Of a stretch of 64,000 bases of DNA, positions 44,301 through 52,742 are shown piece after piece. Source of the stretch: a virus; the IMG/VR virus record IMGVR_UViG_3300014913_000759, positions 28,465 through 92,464 of that record, one strand, 5' to 3'. Each line of letters starts with the position of its first letter. Positions within the stretch are counted from its first letter, which is position 1. The position numbers were made by a program, and so were the translations under genes. The notes under the pieces were generated by a model. The model did not search any database, was not told the origin of the DNA, and saw nothing but the letters and a program-made list of their open reading frames with translations.

Positions 44301-46636
44301 TTTACGCTTGAGTCTGCAGGAGTTATAACACAAGCGTTTGGGGGCATATTATTTTTCTGGTGTGCTCCGCCAGGATATAACCCTCTCATCTCCACAACTT
44401 CTTTTGTGCCGTCGCTTTTTTCACACTCAACTTTTATATTCGTAACTTGCCATTGAAAAATATAGTTCAAATTCATATCATCAATTTCTAACCAAAGAGT
44501 TCCAGCGTTGTCTACGCGTTTCCACTTGGTTATTTTCTTGTTTGTTACAGTTTTCTTCTTAATACAATAAGTATAATTGTAGCCATAACTGGTTCTACTT
44601 GACCACACAAACTGTCTCAAAGCGCCAAAAGAACCTGCGGATTGTGTTCTGCAGGCATATCTATTTGTTCCATGTAAAGGAAACATCTTAGCGGTTGCTT
44701 CGGCATCGGGTGTAAATGAGTGGTATCCATCATCAATGTAGGCGTTATCTCCTGCATAGTCGTGATTAAACGTGCTCTGTACAATTACACCGCCGTGCCA
44801 CTGAGACCATACTTTTCTTTTTCTAAAATACCATGTGCCGCCATACTCATAGGCCACATATAATTCATTTATCTTTTGATATGTTATATCGACGGGGCCT
44901 ACAGCAAAAAGACCATTAGCATCTGCGCTGGATTTATATATAATTCCTTTTTTAGTTAGCTCCTCAATGAGGTCATTCATCTCCTCATCTAGTTTTATTA
45001 CATCTTCTTCTTTCTGTATTGCTAATGACCCTGTGTTATCTTTTATAATACTCGGTATTGTTACACTTTCCTCTTTCAGTGTTTGTGCATTAAATACGTA
45101 CACATCCACATTCCTAACACACCACCCTATTACGGACACAGCATCGCCCTCTATAGAATGATACCTTTTAACACAAGGAACTATGTCTTCATCATTTATT
45201 TCTGAACACGGGTTCTCGTTCTTATCTTCGTCAAAAGGGTCTTTTTCAGCATAAGGATAGACTATGTTTAGCGGTGGGTACGCCCACTCCTCTACATCTC
45301 TAATTAGACTTGGAAACTGGTGCTCCGAATTATTAGGTGCTGACGTTCCTTTTGCAATATATTTGACTTCTTCTACCTGTATTAGATCTTTTGAGAATTC
45401 GTTCCTAACATTTGGTACACACAAACTACACCTTTTACCCATTAAAACTGAATCTACTGGTTTTTCTGATAGTGTGGCCCATCTACCATACGTATATATA
45501 TCAGATGTGTCTGGGTCTGTTCTGTTGGGAGGCCTTTTGAAAACAGAATCGTATTCTTCTTTGCTTTCCCAATCGTTCATCCAGAAACGTAGCTCTAGAA
45601 TCTGTTGTGCAGATATCCTGTCGCCCTTGTCCATAAGTTCGTCCACACAGTATATCCACTTACCGGTATACCCTGGGCAGTCGGTACGGCAGCCATTACA
45701 TATTACGCCGCCTGCCTCGGCCCACACATTCTCTAATATAGATTCTGTTGGTGGAGGATTTGCTACTGACTCAGTATGATAGGGTGTGGTAGCTTCATCT
45801 GGGTTAGAACATAGGTCGCCGCTTTCCAGATGTAATCCAGCCGTTTCATAAACAAAATTGCCGGACTCATCCGCATCCCAGTACGCACATTTTTGTAGTT
45901 TGGCCCTGACATTGTATATCCTGAAAGAAAATGGTAATCTTTCTTCATATTCTTCGCGCTCGTCACCAACCCACTGGCCATCAGGACCTCGAGTCGTTGT
46001 AGTTACACCTTTTGTAAGTGATGTGGTTCTGGGTTTTTTAGCTCCGAAGGCAAGGTGGTAGGGTCTGTAGTAGTTACAGACTACGGGTAGTTTAACAAAC
46101 TCTTCGTTGGAACAATCCTCTCCATTGCCTGAATAGTCCCAGCCGTCCTGGCCGCGGCCGAAGCCGCAGCCATCACAGCGACCCACAAAATCAGAATCTG
46201 CGTTATGCCCTCTTATTTCAGAAGACTTAACTGGTCTCCATGGATCATTGTCGGTTTCTCTTTTCCAGAGACCAGATCTATGTGGGCAGGTTGCTACACA
46301 TACATATTGCTCTAAATCTTCATTGCTTGCTTCATATTGGTCACACTCATATCTTCTACCAAGAAGATCACATTGTCCTGTTCCATAACCACTAGGAATT
46401 ATCTTGAGTTTAGTTTCGTTGTCTGTTTTATCAAAAGAACACTTACCAGGGTCACCGGGTTGCCAATGTGTGCATACACCAGGCAAACCTTGAACCCAAT
46501 ACTGACAAGTATTAAGTGTTTTTCGTACACCAGACCTTATATCGTCAGAGGAAGTACCATAAGGACTACGAGGTTTATCGTCTATATACTCGCCCGGCCT
46601 TGATGTATCATAATAATGTGTGTAATCACCAGACAT
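41333..46636 (-). CDS. Very large cysteine-rich protein, probably baseplate/tail structural (1767 aa)
   Basis: A 1767-residue protein with no family I recognise. The first 350 residues are very rich in cysteine: pairs such as CVATC, CDGCGFGRGQDGW and CNGCRTDC, and isolated Cys before W/Y-rich segments. This suggests several small metal- or disulfide-stabilised knots. Later parts are rich in aromatic residues and beta strands. A second set of cysteines lies around residues 920-1030 (for example WDCAEDWGCGFDK). Near 1240-1450 are carbohydrate-module-like strands and a glycine linker (GEVGGSGGGSEP). The C-terminus (after about 1680) is helical. By size and position between tail genes and the fibre array, a baseplate or fibre-attachment role is the best inference. 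Start/stop TAATG coupling with the upstream gene. Confidence 0.68.
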   Translation of the reverse strand: MSGDYTHYYDTSRPGEYIDDKPRSPYGTSSDDIRSGVRKTLNTCQYWVQGLPGVCTHWQPGDPGKCSFDKTDNETKLKIIPSGYGTGQCDLLGRRYECDQYEASNEDLEQYVCVATCPHRSGLWKRETDNDPWRPVKSSEIRGHNADSDFVGRCDGCGFGRGQDGWDYSGNGEDCSNEEFVKLPVVCNYYRPYHLAFGAKKPRTTSLTKGVTTTTRGPDGQWVGDEREEYEERLPFSFRIYNVRAKLQKCAYWDADESGNFVYETAGLHLESGDLCSNPDEATTPYHTESVANPPPTESILENVWAEAGGVICNGCRTDCPGYTGKWIYCVDELMDKGDRISAQQILELRFWMNDWESKEEYDSVFKRPPNRTDPDTSDIYTYGRWATLSEKPVDSVLMGKRCSLCVPNVRNEFSKDLIQVEEVKYIAKGTSAPNNSEHQFPSLIRDVEEWAYPPLNIVYPYAEKDPFDEDKNENPCSEINDEDIVPCVKRYHSIEGDAVSVIGWCVRNVDVYVFNAQTLKEESVTIPSIIKDNTGSLAIQKEEDVIKLDEEMNDLIEELTKKGIIYKSSADANGLFAVGPVDITYQKINELYVAYEYGGTWYFRKRKVWSQWHGGVIVQSTFNHDYAGDNAYIDDGYHSFTPDAEATAKMFPLHGTNRYACRTQSAGSFGALRQFVWSSRTSYGYNYTYCIKKKTVTNKKITKWKRVDNAGTLWLEIDDMNLNYIFQWQVTNIKVECEKSDGTKEVVEMRGLYPGGAHQKNNMPPNACVITPADSSVKKGFFESAGWEIKLDYWYLFISNDDDESEGVEVVFPPLDDPLVRFSGPSYQLTTTNSTITASQIYQNTVAVCGKFTDEDGRLVCVFATKLMMDVARVLCRDVEIVYGWSAKGTRIEVRPMQGFLRRMKDGPFYKMLAGQAGAGSTPPCGDHEISPFGGQGPMWFPYDSCDNYFFYDIWTGANSVVKPVEGCPREGDMRMMGPIISTPWCEPHSTLWDCAEDWGCGFDKIKTQSTLFTGYALKRGRVSAEIYAGFGWELPKFGNVLRDQVERWRSIDNISHISLKGQEPVPSVAWAPMVMDNSCFFNDFNCIDGYYLSYANQMNFLQCSTLVGESIPSEDDRHDFDSLFGLRRMAYASYPEPFIEDKSINRPYVAYYYFKDDSVMWAWQERWKNIEVESGELAMVNWEKPEYIFDKDKMEHRFIISEGVHTVQFKAPQFDESECKLTKWPSMKLGSGKERYFKCVYSEYNSSQVEWEDENEGEVGGSGGGSEPSIYEKTTTNSNWIHSKDDLYPGLNNMLYDSEATKEVQEAKDAEREIVVSYDRLLDETSSYVYNRGLIANIYRSALKYMPYEESVLSEGNDYDIFYDPQPDIDIPAATASWLDAYTVEINITFKKECTPCVSKVEITGYKGNHIVDGGKITLSQPNISIYENDDSDTIASSRATRQTQSEREAGVGTDPWTKELKLPINPTRMLGSNPPAKAKRTQSLRIELQSADVISFRGITIYGATYVDGADRIKVYERKYLVSTGSHGNWNPDGEQRIIGYEQNNDNSGVYFFDNNISSDQGQGWNKMKSIICSEDREDEEEFDYDIKREGQVHKAESEQEILYTEARNLDKGKVTTFKTIVPPNLREFFSEVGASSGTLVGQTCRLTSELRKWMNVPGTDSYEKQRLWYPKGYEYDWADYHKLTKCYLIDEIHRIAQLKFIEMSTGETKAAATGLQSYYTLRSWHMLQKQEKDLMVGGDSAAAANSPNWGGALDMMCNDRSRG

Positions 46637-46938
46637 TATATATCCTCTACCTCCATCCTCATCCTTCCTGTATGCTCATCAACGGTAAACCATACCTTAC
46701 TGTTATTCTCGTAGTAGCCAATTGACCTTGACTCGACACGAAACGTCTCTGGTTTGGCAGGAACCATTGAGCCTCTTTTCTTTTGTATATAGGCTTCCTT
46801 GTTATGTATATCCCACTGTCTACCATCGTAATGTAAAGTAAGGCGAATGATCCCAACCTTAGGTACTTGTTTCCATTCTTTTTGGGATTCATTTATCGTA
46901 GTGCCGTCGGCATACTCCACTTCCCAGCCTCTTCTCAT
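46636..46938 (-). CDS. Small hypothetical tail-module protein (100 aa)
   Basis: A 100-residue beta-rich protein: GWEVEYADGTTINESQKEWK, a variable middle, and FTVDEHTGRMRMEVEDI at the end. The order Y-x-DG-x-x-I ... W-K-x-[V/I]-P ... G-x-x-x-L resembles the start of the 127-residue protein at 49639-50022. The two may be paralogues. No catalytic motif. Its stop overlaps the start of the 1767-residue gene (TAATG). A small virion or assembly protein is inferred. Confidence 0.6.
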   Translation of the reverse strand: MRRGWEVEYADGTTINESQKEWKQVPKVGIIRLTLHYDGRQWDIHNKEAYIQKKRGSMVPAKPETFRVESRSIGYYENNSKVWFTVDEHTGRMRMEVEDI

Positions 46939-46961
46939 AACACATATCCTCCTCTCCTAGA

Positions 46962-47183
46962 TTATTTCTTTTTATCGGTTTGGGGCTTATTACTTTTCTT
47001 TTTTTGTTCCTTCAAACCATAGCTGTCTTTAGCCCAACCGCGACCCTTAAGTTGAAAGTTACTCGGAGACAGAACTTTCTTCATTCGTCGACCGCACTCT
47101 GGACACGTAGTAGTTTTAATAGGCCTATCGAACAGCTGCTCCATACAATTACCACATTTACATTCAAATTCGTATATTGGCAT
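46962..47183 (-). CDS. FmdB-family zinc-ribbon protein (73 aa)
   Basis: A 73-residue protein starting MPIYEFECKCGNCMEQLFD, followed by TTCPECGRRMKKVLSPSNF. This is the hallmark of the FmdB/CxxC_CXXC_SSSS family. The zinc ribbon uses C8/C10 or C13 with C27/C30. The C-terminal third is lysine-rich. FmdB-like proteins are often called putative regulators, but their function is unproven. It stands alone with 23-24 base gaps on each side in the structural block. Confidence 0.8.
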   Translation of the reverse strand: MPIYEFECKCGNCMEQLFDRPIKTTTCPECGRRMKKVLSPSNFQLKGRGWAKDSYGLKEQKKKSNKPQTDKKK

Positions 47184-47207
47184 TGTCCTGATTCCTTTCC
47201 TTAATTT

Positions 47208-48776
47208 TTACGCATAATCAAAATAGATACGATAATTTATCGTACTATTAGCTCCCACCTCACTAGCTCCGAGTTTTATGTTTAAGAAAATCGGGTCAGC
47301 TACCATACCCATATCCGGACTATTTCCTATGGTTTCGCTGCTGTCGGCATCAGCAACTACTGCCAAGTCTTCCTTGGTGGCGTATAAGTAGCTTGGTGGT
47401 GTATCACTATCTATATCAGCTGCGGAAACGTCTGTGTGCCATTCTCTTCCATCTGTAGGATTTGTTCCAGCATTATTACCAGGACCTACGGTACCAAACC
47501 TAAATTTGGTATCGTTGTTACCAGTATCGTGGTGGCTGAAACTTCCATGGTTCTGGAGCCCAAACTTAACGGTATCCATCTCTACGGCACCAGACTGGAT
47601 CTCGAAAATCACACACTTCACGCTGGACTCTGTACTGACAGTAACGTTTCCATAATTCAAGTTACTGATATCATAGCTCTGTGGTTGAGGTGCTGTACAC
47701 ACAACATAGAATTCGTCGCCTGCTCTGAAGTTATTGTTGCCGGTAAATTTGATGTACACACCCCTAGAACCCAGTCTAGTAAAAGACGACTCGCTCGTTA
47801 CTATGGCTGCTCCGCCCCAATCATCACCTCTAGTACTAGCCCAAATATACTCTGCCGTTGCTGCTGGTGCTTGTGTGTTAGCACCATTTGTATACTGGCA
47901 GTATGTACATTGGATGGTCCAAGCAGGATTTACTGTATTAAATACTGCATCAGTAAACTTAACCATTAAGCCTTTAGTTCCAACATGATACCAATAGTTA
48001 GGGTATAAAATCTCTATTGGTCCGCCATCATCAGCACTGCCAGTAGACGTCCAACTCAACGTTGGAACATTACCCGTTCCGCCCCCCATGGTAGTGCCGT
48101 TGGTAGTGTCAATAGAAAGCGTGTATTGAATATCACCAGTGTAATTAAATACACCTCCAGTTGTAATCGTCCCAGTGTAGGAGTTAGAACCACCCTTTAA
48201 AGGTGTTCCTATGTTGGTGCCTGTTCCGTTAGAACCCTTGCTGATTATTATTCGATATGTTTCATCGAAAAAACCGTCGAAGGTTCCAGAAACAGTAATG
48301 CCTCCATTGTAATTATTACCACTGGTAGTTGTCTGGTTGGTTGCTGCGGCACCTCCAGTTTCTGTTTTAGAACCAAAACCAAGCTCTATATGAGCAGTAT
48401 TAGTACCGCTCGCAACAACTACTGATGTTCCGCTTCCTATATCACCTGAGTAAACCTTAAGCTTGTTGTTTTCCCAAACACATTGTGCCTGGTCAAAAGC
48501 AACATCATTTTTACCTAGGTTGTGAAGTTTCTCGCTTATATCTCTAGCCACGAACCTCGGATCAAGATCTGTGCCGCTGGCCAAGGTAATATAAGGAGCA
48601 CTCACACCGCCTATACTCATGTGTAGGCGGTTGTTAGATGATCCAATGTCGAAAGAATCTCCAACACTAGCGTCTGCTCTGGCAAAAGCCCTAGTACCTT
48701 TACCAGCAGCGCCTCCGGTGCCGACTGTTCCGGAGACTGAGACGTTGTACTCTACCCATCTTGTAACTGCACTCAT
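47208..48776 (-). CDS. Beta-rich tail structural protein with IN-motif-like domain (522 aa)
   Basis: A 522-residue Gly/Ser/Thr-rich protein. Residues about 45-135 form the domain shared with the 2373-residue and the 358-residue-class proteins: NNRLHMSIGGVSAPYITLAS, a helix VARDISEKLHNLG, KLKVYSGDIGSGTSVVVAS and IELGFGS. This order resembles the flagellin hook IN-type motif. Next come strands of the type YTGTITTGGVFNYTGDIQYT (about 200-220), then a region with CTYCQYT (about 295). The C-terminal part is predicted beta. Likely a virion component such as a tail-tube-associated or fibre protein. The gene is preceded by a clear ribosome site (AAGGAGG). Confidence 0.65.
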   Translation of the reverse strand: MSAVTRWVEYNVSVSGTVGTGGAAGKGTRAFARADASVGDSFDIGSSNNRLHMSIGGVSAPYITLASGTDLDPRFVARDISEKLHNLGKNDVAFDQAQCVWENNKLKVYSGDIGSGTSVVVASGTNTAHIELGFGSKTETGGAAATNQTTTSGNNYNGGITVSGTFDGFFDETYRIIISKGSNGTGTNIGTPLKGGSNSYTGTITTGGVFNYTGDIQYTLSIDTTNGTTMGGGTGNVPTLSWTSTGSADDGGPIEILYPNYWYHVGTKGLMVKFTDAVFNTVNPAWTIQCTYCQYTNGANTQAPAATAEYIWASTRGDDWGGAAIVTSESSFTRLGSRGVYIKFTGNNNFRAGDEFYVVCTAPQPQSYDISNLNYGNVTVSTESSVKCVIFEIQSGAVEMDTVKFGLQNHGSFSHHDTGNNDTKFRFGTVGPGNNAGTNPTDGREWHTDVSAADIDSDTPPSYLYATKEDLAVVADADSSETIGNSPDMGMVADPIFLNIKLGASEVGANSTINYRIYFDYA

Positions 48777-48791
48777 AGTTTAATTCCTCCT

Positions 48792-49625
48792 TTAAGACTC
48801 TTCTTCAATAGTGTAGACCAAAGTGAATGGGTCCATTTCATTACCAGAAAAATCTCTAGCGCGTATGACTATCTCCATTCTTCTGCCGTAAAAATGTGCA
48901 GTCGGCGCCTGCGGTGAGATAGATGCTGGTAACCCCTCATTGTTATTCAATCCTACTATACTGCATGATAAATTACTTTGTGGTGTTGGTACCGTTTCAA
49001 ACCAGTACGCATACCCGCTTTCTTTTGTACAACTTGCATTGTTTTCGATTAGCGCTCTTACGACAACCTGACTGTCATACCCAAAATCTATATATTTGTA
49101 TGCTTGGTTATAAAAGTCTATTTGATATCCTAACGTCAGGTAGTAGTCCTCTTCTGCGATACCGCCGTAGGCGCCAAAATCATTTTCTACATGAACCAAA
49201 AACCTTGCCGGGTCATCTATAGACCCAAAATTGTCCGGTGAATTATACGACATCCTGTAAGCGACACCGGAAGCCATAACACCTGGAACAGATATTGGGG
49301 TGAACGTCCCAGACACAACGGTACCATCTATAGAAAAATACGTTCTAGATGTGTCTATGGGCCTATAGTAATCTACGATATCCACCCACACCGTGCCAGT
49401 AGCTGTTGTGTACTCCTCTCTGTCCAAAGAAAAATCTAAAATGTACGGCGGATAAAACCCATTTATGTATGAATTTACATCGCCATTGCCCGACATGGTT
49501 GGACGAACAAACGCAAATATGTCGGAGCTGCCTGAAATTGTGGGCCTAATGAAGGCCAACAAACTTCCTAAATCAGACGCTGTGCCTGTTATATTCGCTT
49601 GTAGTGAGCCACTAACAGTTGGCAT
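48792..49625 (-). CDS. Structural protein with LAFI/SIS-type short repeats (277 aa)
   Basis: A 277-residue protein. Residues 1-58 contain short repeats SLQANITG, DLGSLLAFIRPTISG, DIFAFVRPTMSG and DVNSYING. These are the same style as the repeats of the 863-residue protein at 15369-17960. A segment near 225-240 (GLPASISPQAP) closely matches that protein's C-terminal GLSASISPQPQ. The middle is beta-rich (about 65-220) and includes ILDFSLDREEYTTATGTVWV. The last part reads like an Ig-type strand set. A fibre or fibre-attachment protein that shares an assembly motif with the 863-residue protein is inferred. Confidence 0.65.
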   Translation of the reverse strand: MPTVSGSLQANITGTASDLGSLLAFIRPTISGSSDIFAFVRPTMSGNGDVNSYINGFYPPYILDFSLDREEYTTATGTVWVDIVDYYRPIDTSRTYFSIDGTVVSGTFTPISVPGVMASGVAYRMSYNSPDNFGSIDDPARFLVHVENDFGAYGGIAEEDYYLTLGYQIDFYNQAYKYIDFGYDSQVVVRALIENNASCTKESGYAYWFETVPTPQSNLSCSIVGLNNNEGLPASISPQAPTAHFYGRRMEIVIRARDFSGNEMDPFTLVYTIEEES

Positions 49626-49638
49626 AACACAATTCTCC

Positions 49639-50022
49639 CTATCCTCTGTGCTTCCAAGAACTATCCAGTGCTTTAGGCTTGGGGAGATTTCCTATGATAA
49701 TATTACCGATCTTTAATGGTGAACCTTTAATCTCCCTAAGATTTATCCTGTACACCTTTACAGCACTATCCTCTAAACCCAACACATTAATAGTATAATA
49801 TGTGTCCTCGTCACGATCAACCTCCACCGAGTAAGCTATGTGGCCTGGAATGACAACATCACTACCATCACTGAGTTCATATTTAAGATTAGAAAGCCCT
49901 TCTGGTATCTGCTTCCAAGCGTCTTCTAGCAGAGCGTTTCCCTTTATTATCCTACCATCAGGATAAGTGACTATAAAATAACACCTTTTAGGATTAACCG
50001 TTTTAACTTTTTCCTCTTCCAT
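49639..50022 (-). CDS. Small hypothetical tail-module protein (127 aa)
   Basis: A 127-residue protein with the order YFIVTYPDGRIIKG, a helix ALLEDAWKQIPEGLSNL, and then strands around GHIAYSVEVDRDEDTYYTIN. It resembles the 100-residue protein at 46636-46938 in its N-terminal half. No cysteine motif or enzymatic residues. It is placed between two structural genes, with 8- and 13-base gaps and a good ribosome site. Function unknown. Confidence 0.6.
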   Translation of the reverse strand: MEEEKVKTVNPKRCYFIVTYPDGRIIKGNALLEDAWKQIPEGLSNLKYELSDGSDVVIPGHIAYSVEVDRDEDTYYTINVLGLEDSAVKVYRINLREIKGSPLKIGNIIIGNLPKPKALDSSWKHRG

Positions 50023-50030
50023 GATGCCCC

Positions 50031-52733
50031 CTAAGAAATTCTATAAATTACAGGTAATACACGAACTTTATTAGTAACATCGTACTGATGTATCTGAACT
50101 CTAAGTGAGCTCAGATCAATCCCATTTCCCTGTCCTATTATCAATAGACTAACATCCTTAAACCTTGGGAAGCCTCTCTTACATTGTCTAGGTTCCAATG
50201 GTATAACCTCTATTGCGGCGCTTTCAACGGTGTAAAATCTATAACTATCTACTAGAGTGTTTGCAAACTCAGAAGAATCACTAACTCTAACCGATACTGT
50301 CACCTCTTTATTGTAATAAAAATACTCACCAGGATCATACGTTATCTTGTAGTGATGTGATGAAACTCTATCTATAGTTGGTATCACCGCTCTGGAATTG
50401 ACAAGAAGCTCTAAGCTTCCTATATCAACTCCGACGCCTTCATCTTTTATTTCAAAATACACATCAGTATTAACAGGAACATCAATTTGATCTCTACTAG
50501 GATTTAAGTTCTCCAAGTACGGAAATCTATAATCCGGTATAGTCATAAACCAATAATCTGTGTATATGAAATTTGGATATGGTGCCTCATCATATACTTC
50601 TATGTGTACATAAACAACGGCGTTATGGTGAAAATTGGCTGGAGGCGTACAAATAACATCCAAACCATTTATTCCGCCGCCGGCATCAAAAGAAGTTATT
50701 GTACAATATGATGTCCAGTCTCTATATCCAGTGTCTCCAGCATAAGAGCTTTCTCTTACATAGAATTTGAAGGTGTCTCTGTCTAAATCATATGCGAAAG
50801 GCCTAAGCCGAATCCATATTGTAGTATCTATAGAATTTTTTTCACTCCAAAACTTTGGTACAGCGTCCTCAACAAAAATAAACTGGTTAAGATTGACCTG
50901 TGTCCATAGATAATCATATGGTTGACCAGAAGCCCAATACGTATGGTGACCGAGCTTCATTTGATCTATCTGAAGATCACTATCCGCTAACTGTACACCG
51001 GACGTAGTAGGGTTCTGCTCACCAACTTGTTTTATCCACTGTAAAAACCCGTCGAACTCAAAATCTATCTGCCTAAAAGTATTAGAGCTTTCGAACTCCT
51101 CTAGTTGTGTTATTCGTGTTTCAAAAGAAGGCGGATCATCCTCACCAGGCTCCCAGGGCCTTTCCATGGGGGCACTTGGGCCGTCTCCCGTAGAGGTGAT
51201 TAAAGTTGGGAGATATGTAGGTACTTGGCCAGAATAAGGACTAGGATTTGACCAATGACCACCAGGTATAGTAAAAAATGTACGACAAAATATTGAATAT
51301 AATATACTAGCTTGATTATCTATCTGTCTTATTAGCTCAATATCAACTCGCACGTTCTTTCTTGCTATTATAGTGTAGTCTACATCTACATCTATTTCAC
51401 TGCGGATACTCATAAAATTCCACACATACTGGCTGCCGTGGCCAGTAAATCCACCGGTACAGTTTGCTGAAAGAACCGTCATACCTTCGTAAGTGTTTCC
51501 AGATGTATAACCAAGCTGTGCATATCCATTAGCGTCAGTAGTTACTATACCATCTATCGGATCGAACACCGCTCCGTTGTCTCCGCTGTCCACATCTACA
51601 TCAACGTCAACATTCAGTAGGCCAACGCCAAACTGATCTCGAACATATATGTCTATGTTTGTGGTGTCTGCGTCGCCAATCATCTTAGACTTTGTGGTGT
51701 ACATCTCAACACTATTTACGTAAGGTAAGAGAGTATCCTGCCTATAATTGTATGTTGCCCACGACGTAGTAGACTTTACACCACTATCGTCTCTAAGTGT
51801 AATCTTCTTAGAGAGTTTGTACACCTCATAGTCGTCAAACTCAATATCATAAATTGGATATGGAGTAGCATCATCATTTTCTAAATTATTTAAAAACATA
51901 GACTTCCAATTTTGATACCAATCATAAGGCCTAACAAACAATAAATTGGCAGATGAAACACACGCTACCGCCTGCACATATGTACACCATTTACACGCTG
52001 ATATCCCCTGGTAAAAACCTTTATTATCCGTCTCTATAACAGAACCAGTGTCTGCCTTTATTTTAAACATAGTACCTTTGGAGGTATCACCGGCATATCC
52101 GAGGGCGCTGACTAGATATATATTAGTGTAGAATGTTATATCGTCGCCGTCTACATACTGGTAATTAATGTTAGATGTTAAATTTACTCTTGTGCCAGAT
52201 ACCGTGTCGACAACTACATACTCGGATTCCCCAGGATTGTCTACATCCGAACTTGGTCCTAAAAACAATCTATCTCCAGAAGATAGTCTGGATGCACTAT
52301 TGATATCCAGGTAATCTTGTCCGCCAGGGTTGTGACCATCAAAAGATCTTCTATAATATTCTACTGCTTGACCAACCGCATCAAAATAATATGATCCGCC
52401 AGTTGTTTTTGTTATTGTATCTTTTAAATCCAGCGTAGTTCCAGTAGTATCCAACTCCCATCTCTTTATCCGGCATTGTGTTGAACTTACCTTCTCCAGC
52501 GTAAAGAAGGTGGCGCCATCTACTGGTCCTGTCTGGTCTACAGGGCCAACATAATCCAAAGACAATAAATTACTTATAGTCCCAGATGATACCGTATAGA
52601 CGGGACCTATCTGTGCACCTGTCAGGTTTTTAACTTTTAATGCTTGATCCGATAAATCAAGAGTACAAAAAGTACCTGCCTGCATACCCATACAAAAGTT
52701 TGTATCGTCTATTCGTATGTTTTCGTAAGCCAT
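50031..52733 (-). CDS. Large Ig-like tail/fibre protein, MAYENIR paralogue 1 (900 aa)
   Basis: A 900-residue protein starting MAYENIRIDDTNF. The first 430 residues align throughout with the smaller protein encoded next to it (52743-53936): shared propeller-like strands, LFLGP, NLLFVRPYDWY/NMLFLNPSTL, DDATPYPIYDIEFDD/DNATVIPLYDLAIDG. A Big_1/invasin-type unit (about 340-430; TTNIDIYVRDQFGVGLLNVD, TTDANGYAQLGYTSG) closes that part. Then follow a spacer, a discoidin-like region, and two Ig-like domains near the end (ENLNPSRDQIDVPVNTDVYF at about 755). The final one breaks off early (DLSSLRVQIHQYDVTNKVRV). Probably a tail fibre. Confidence 0.72.
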   Translation of the reverse strand: MAYENIRIDDTNFCMGMQAGTFCTLDLSDQALKVKNLTGAQIGPVYTVSSGTISNLLSLDYVGPVDQTGPVDGATFFTLEKVSSTQCRIKRWELDTTGTTLDLKDTITKTTGGSYYFDAVGQAVEYYRRSFDGHNPGGQDYLDINSASRLSSGDRLFLGPSSDVDNPGESEYVVVDTVSGTRVNLTSNINYQYVDGDDITFYTNIYLVSALGYAGDTSKGTMFKIKADTGSVIETDNKGFYQGISACKWCTYVQAVACVSSANLLFVRPYDWYQNWKSMFLNNLENDDATPYPIYDIEFDDYEVYKLSKKITLRDDSGVKSTTSWATYNYRQDTLLPYVNSVEMYTTKSKMIGDADTTNIDIYVRDQFGVGLLNVDVDVDVDSGDNGAVFDPIDGIVTTDANGYAQLGYTSGNTYEGMTVLSANCTGGFTGHGSQYVWNFMSIRSEIDVDVDYTIIARKNVRVDIELIRQIDNQASILYSIFCRTFFTIPGGHWSNPSPYSGQVPTYLPTLITSTGDGPSAPMERPWEPGEDDPPSFETRITQLEEFESSNTFRQIDFEFDGFLQWIKQVGEQNPTTSGVQLADSDLQIDQMKLGHHTYWASGQPYDYLWTQVNLNQFIFVEDAVPKFWSEKNSIDTTIWIRLRPFAYDLDRDTFKFYVRESSYAGDTGYRDWTSYCTITSFDAGGGINGLDVICTPPANFHHNAVVYVHIEVYDEAPYPNFIYTDYWFMTIPDYRFPYLENLNPSRDQIDVPVNTDVYFEIKDEGVGVDIGSLELLVNSRAVIPTIDRVSSHHYKITYDPGEYFYYNKEVTVSVRVSDSSEFANTLVDSYRFYTVESAAIEVIPLEPRQCKRGFPRFKDVSLLIIGQGNGIDLSSLRVQIHQYDVTNKVRVLPVIYRIS

Positions 52734-52742
52734 CTAAACTCC

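Noticed and set aside
51580-51620. Short VDVDVDVD-coding repeat as a tandem DNA repeat or CRISPR-like element
   Set aside because: Only a few six-base units within a coding frame; no spacers and no conserved repeat length.
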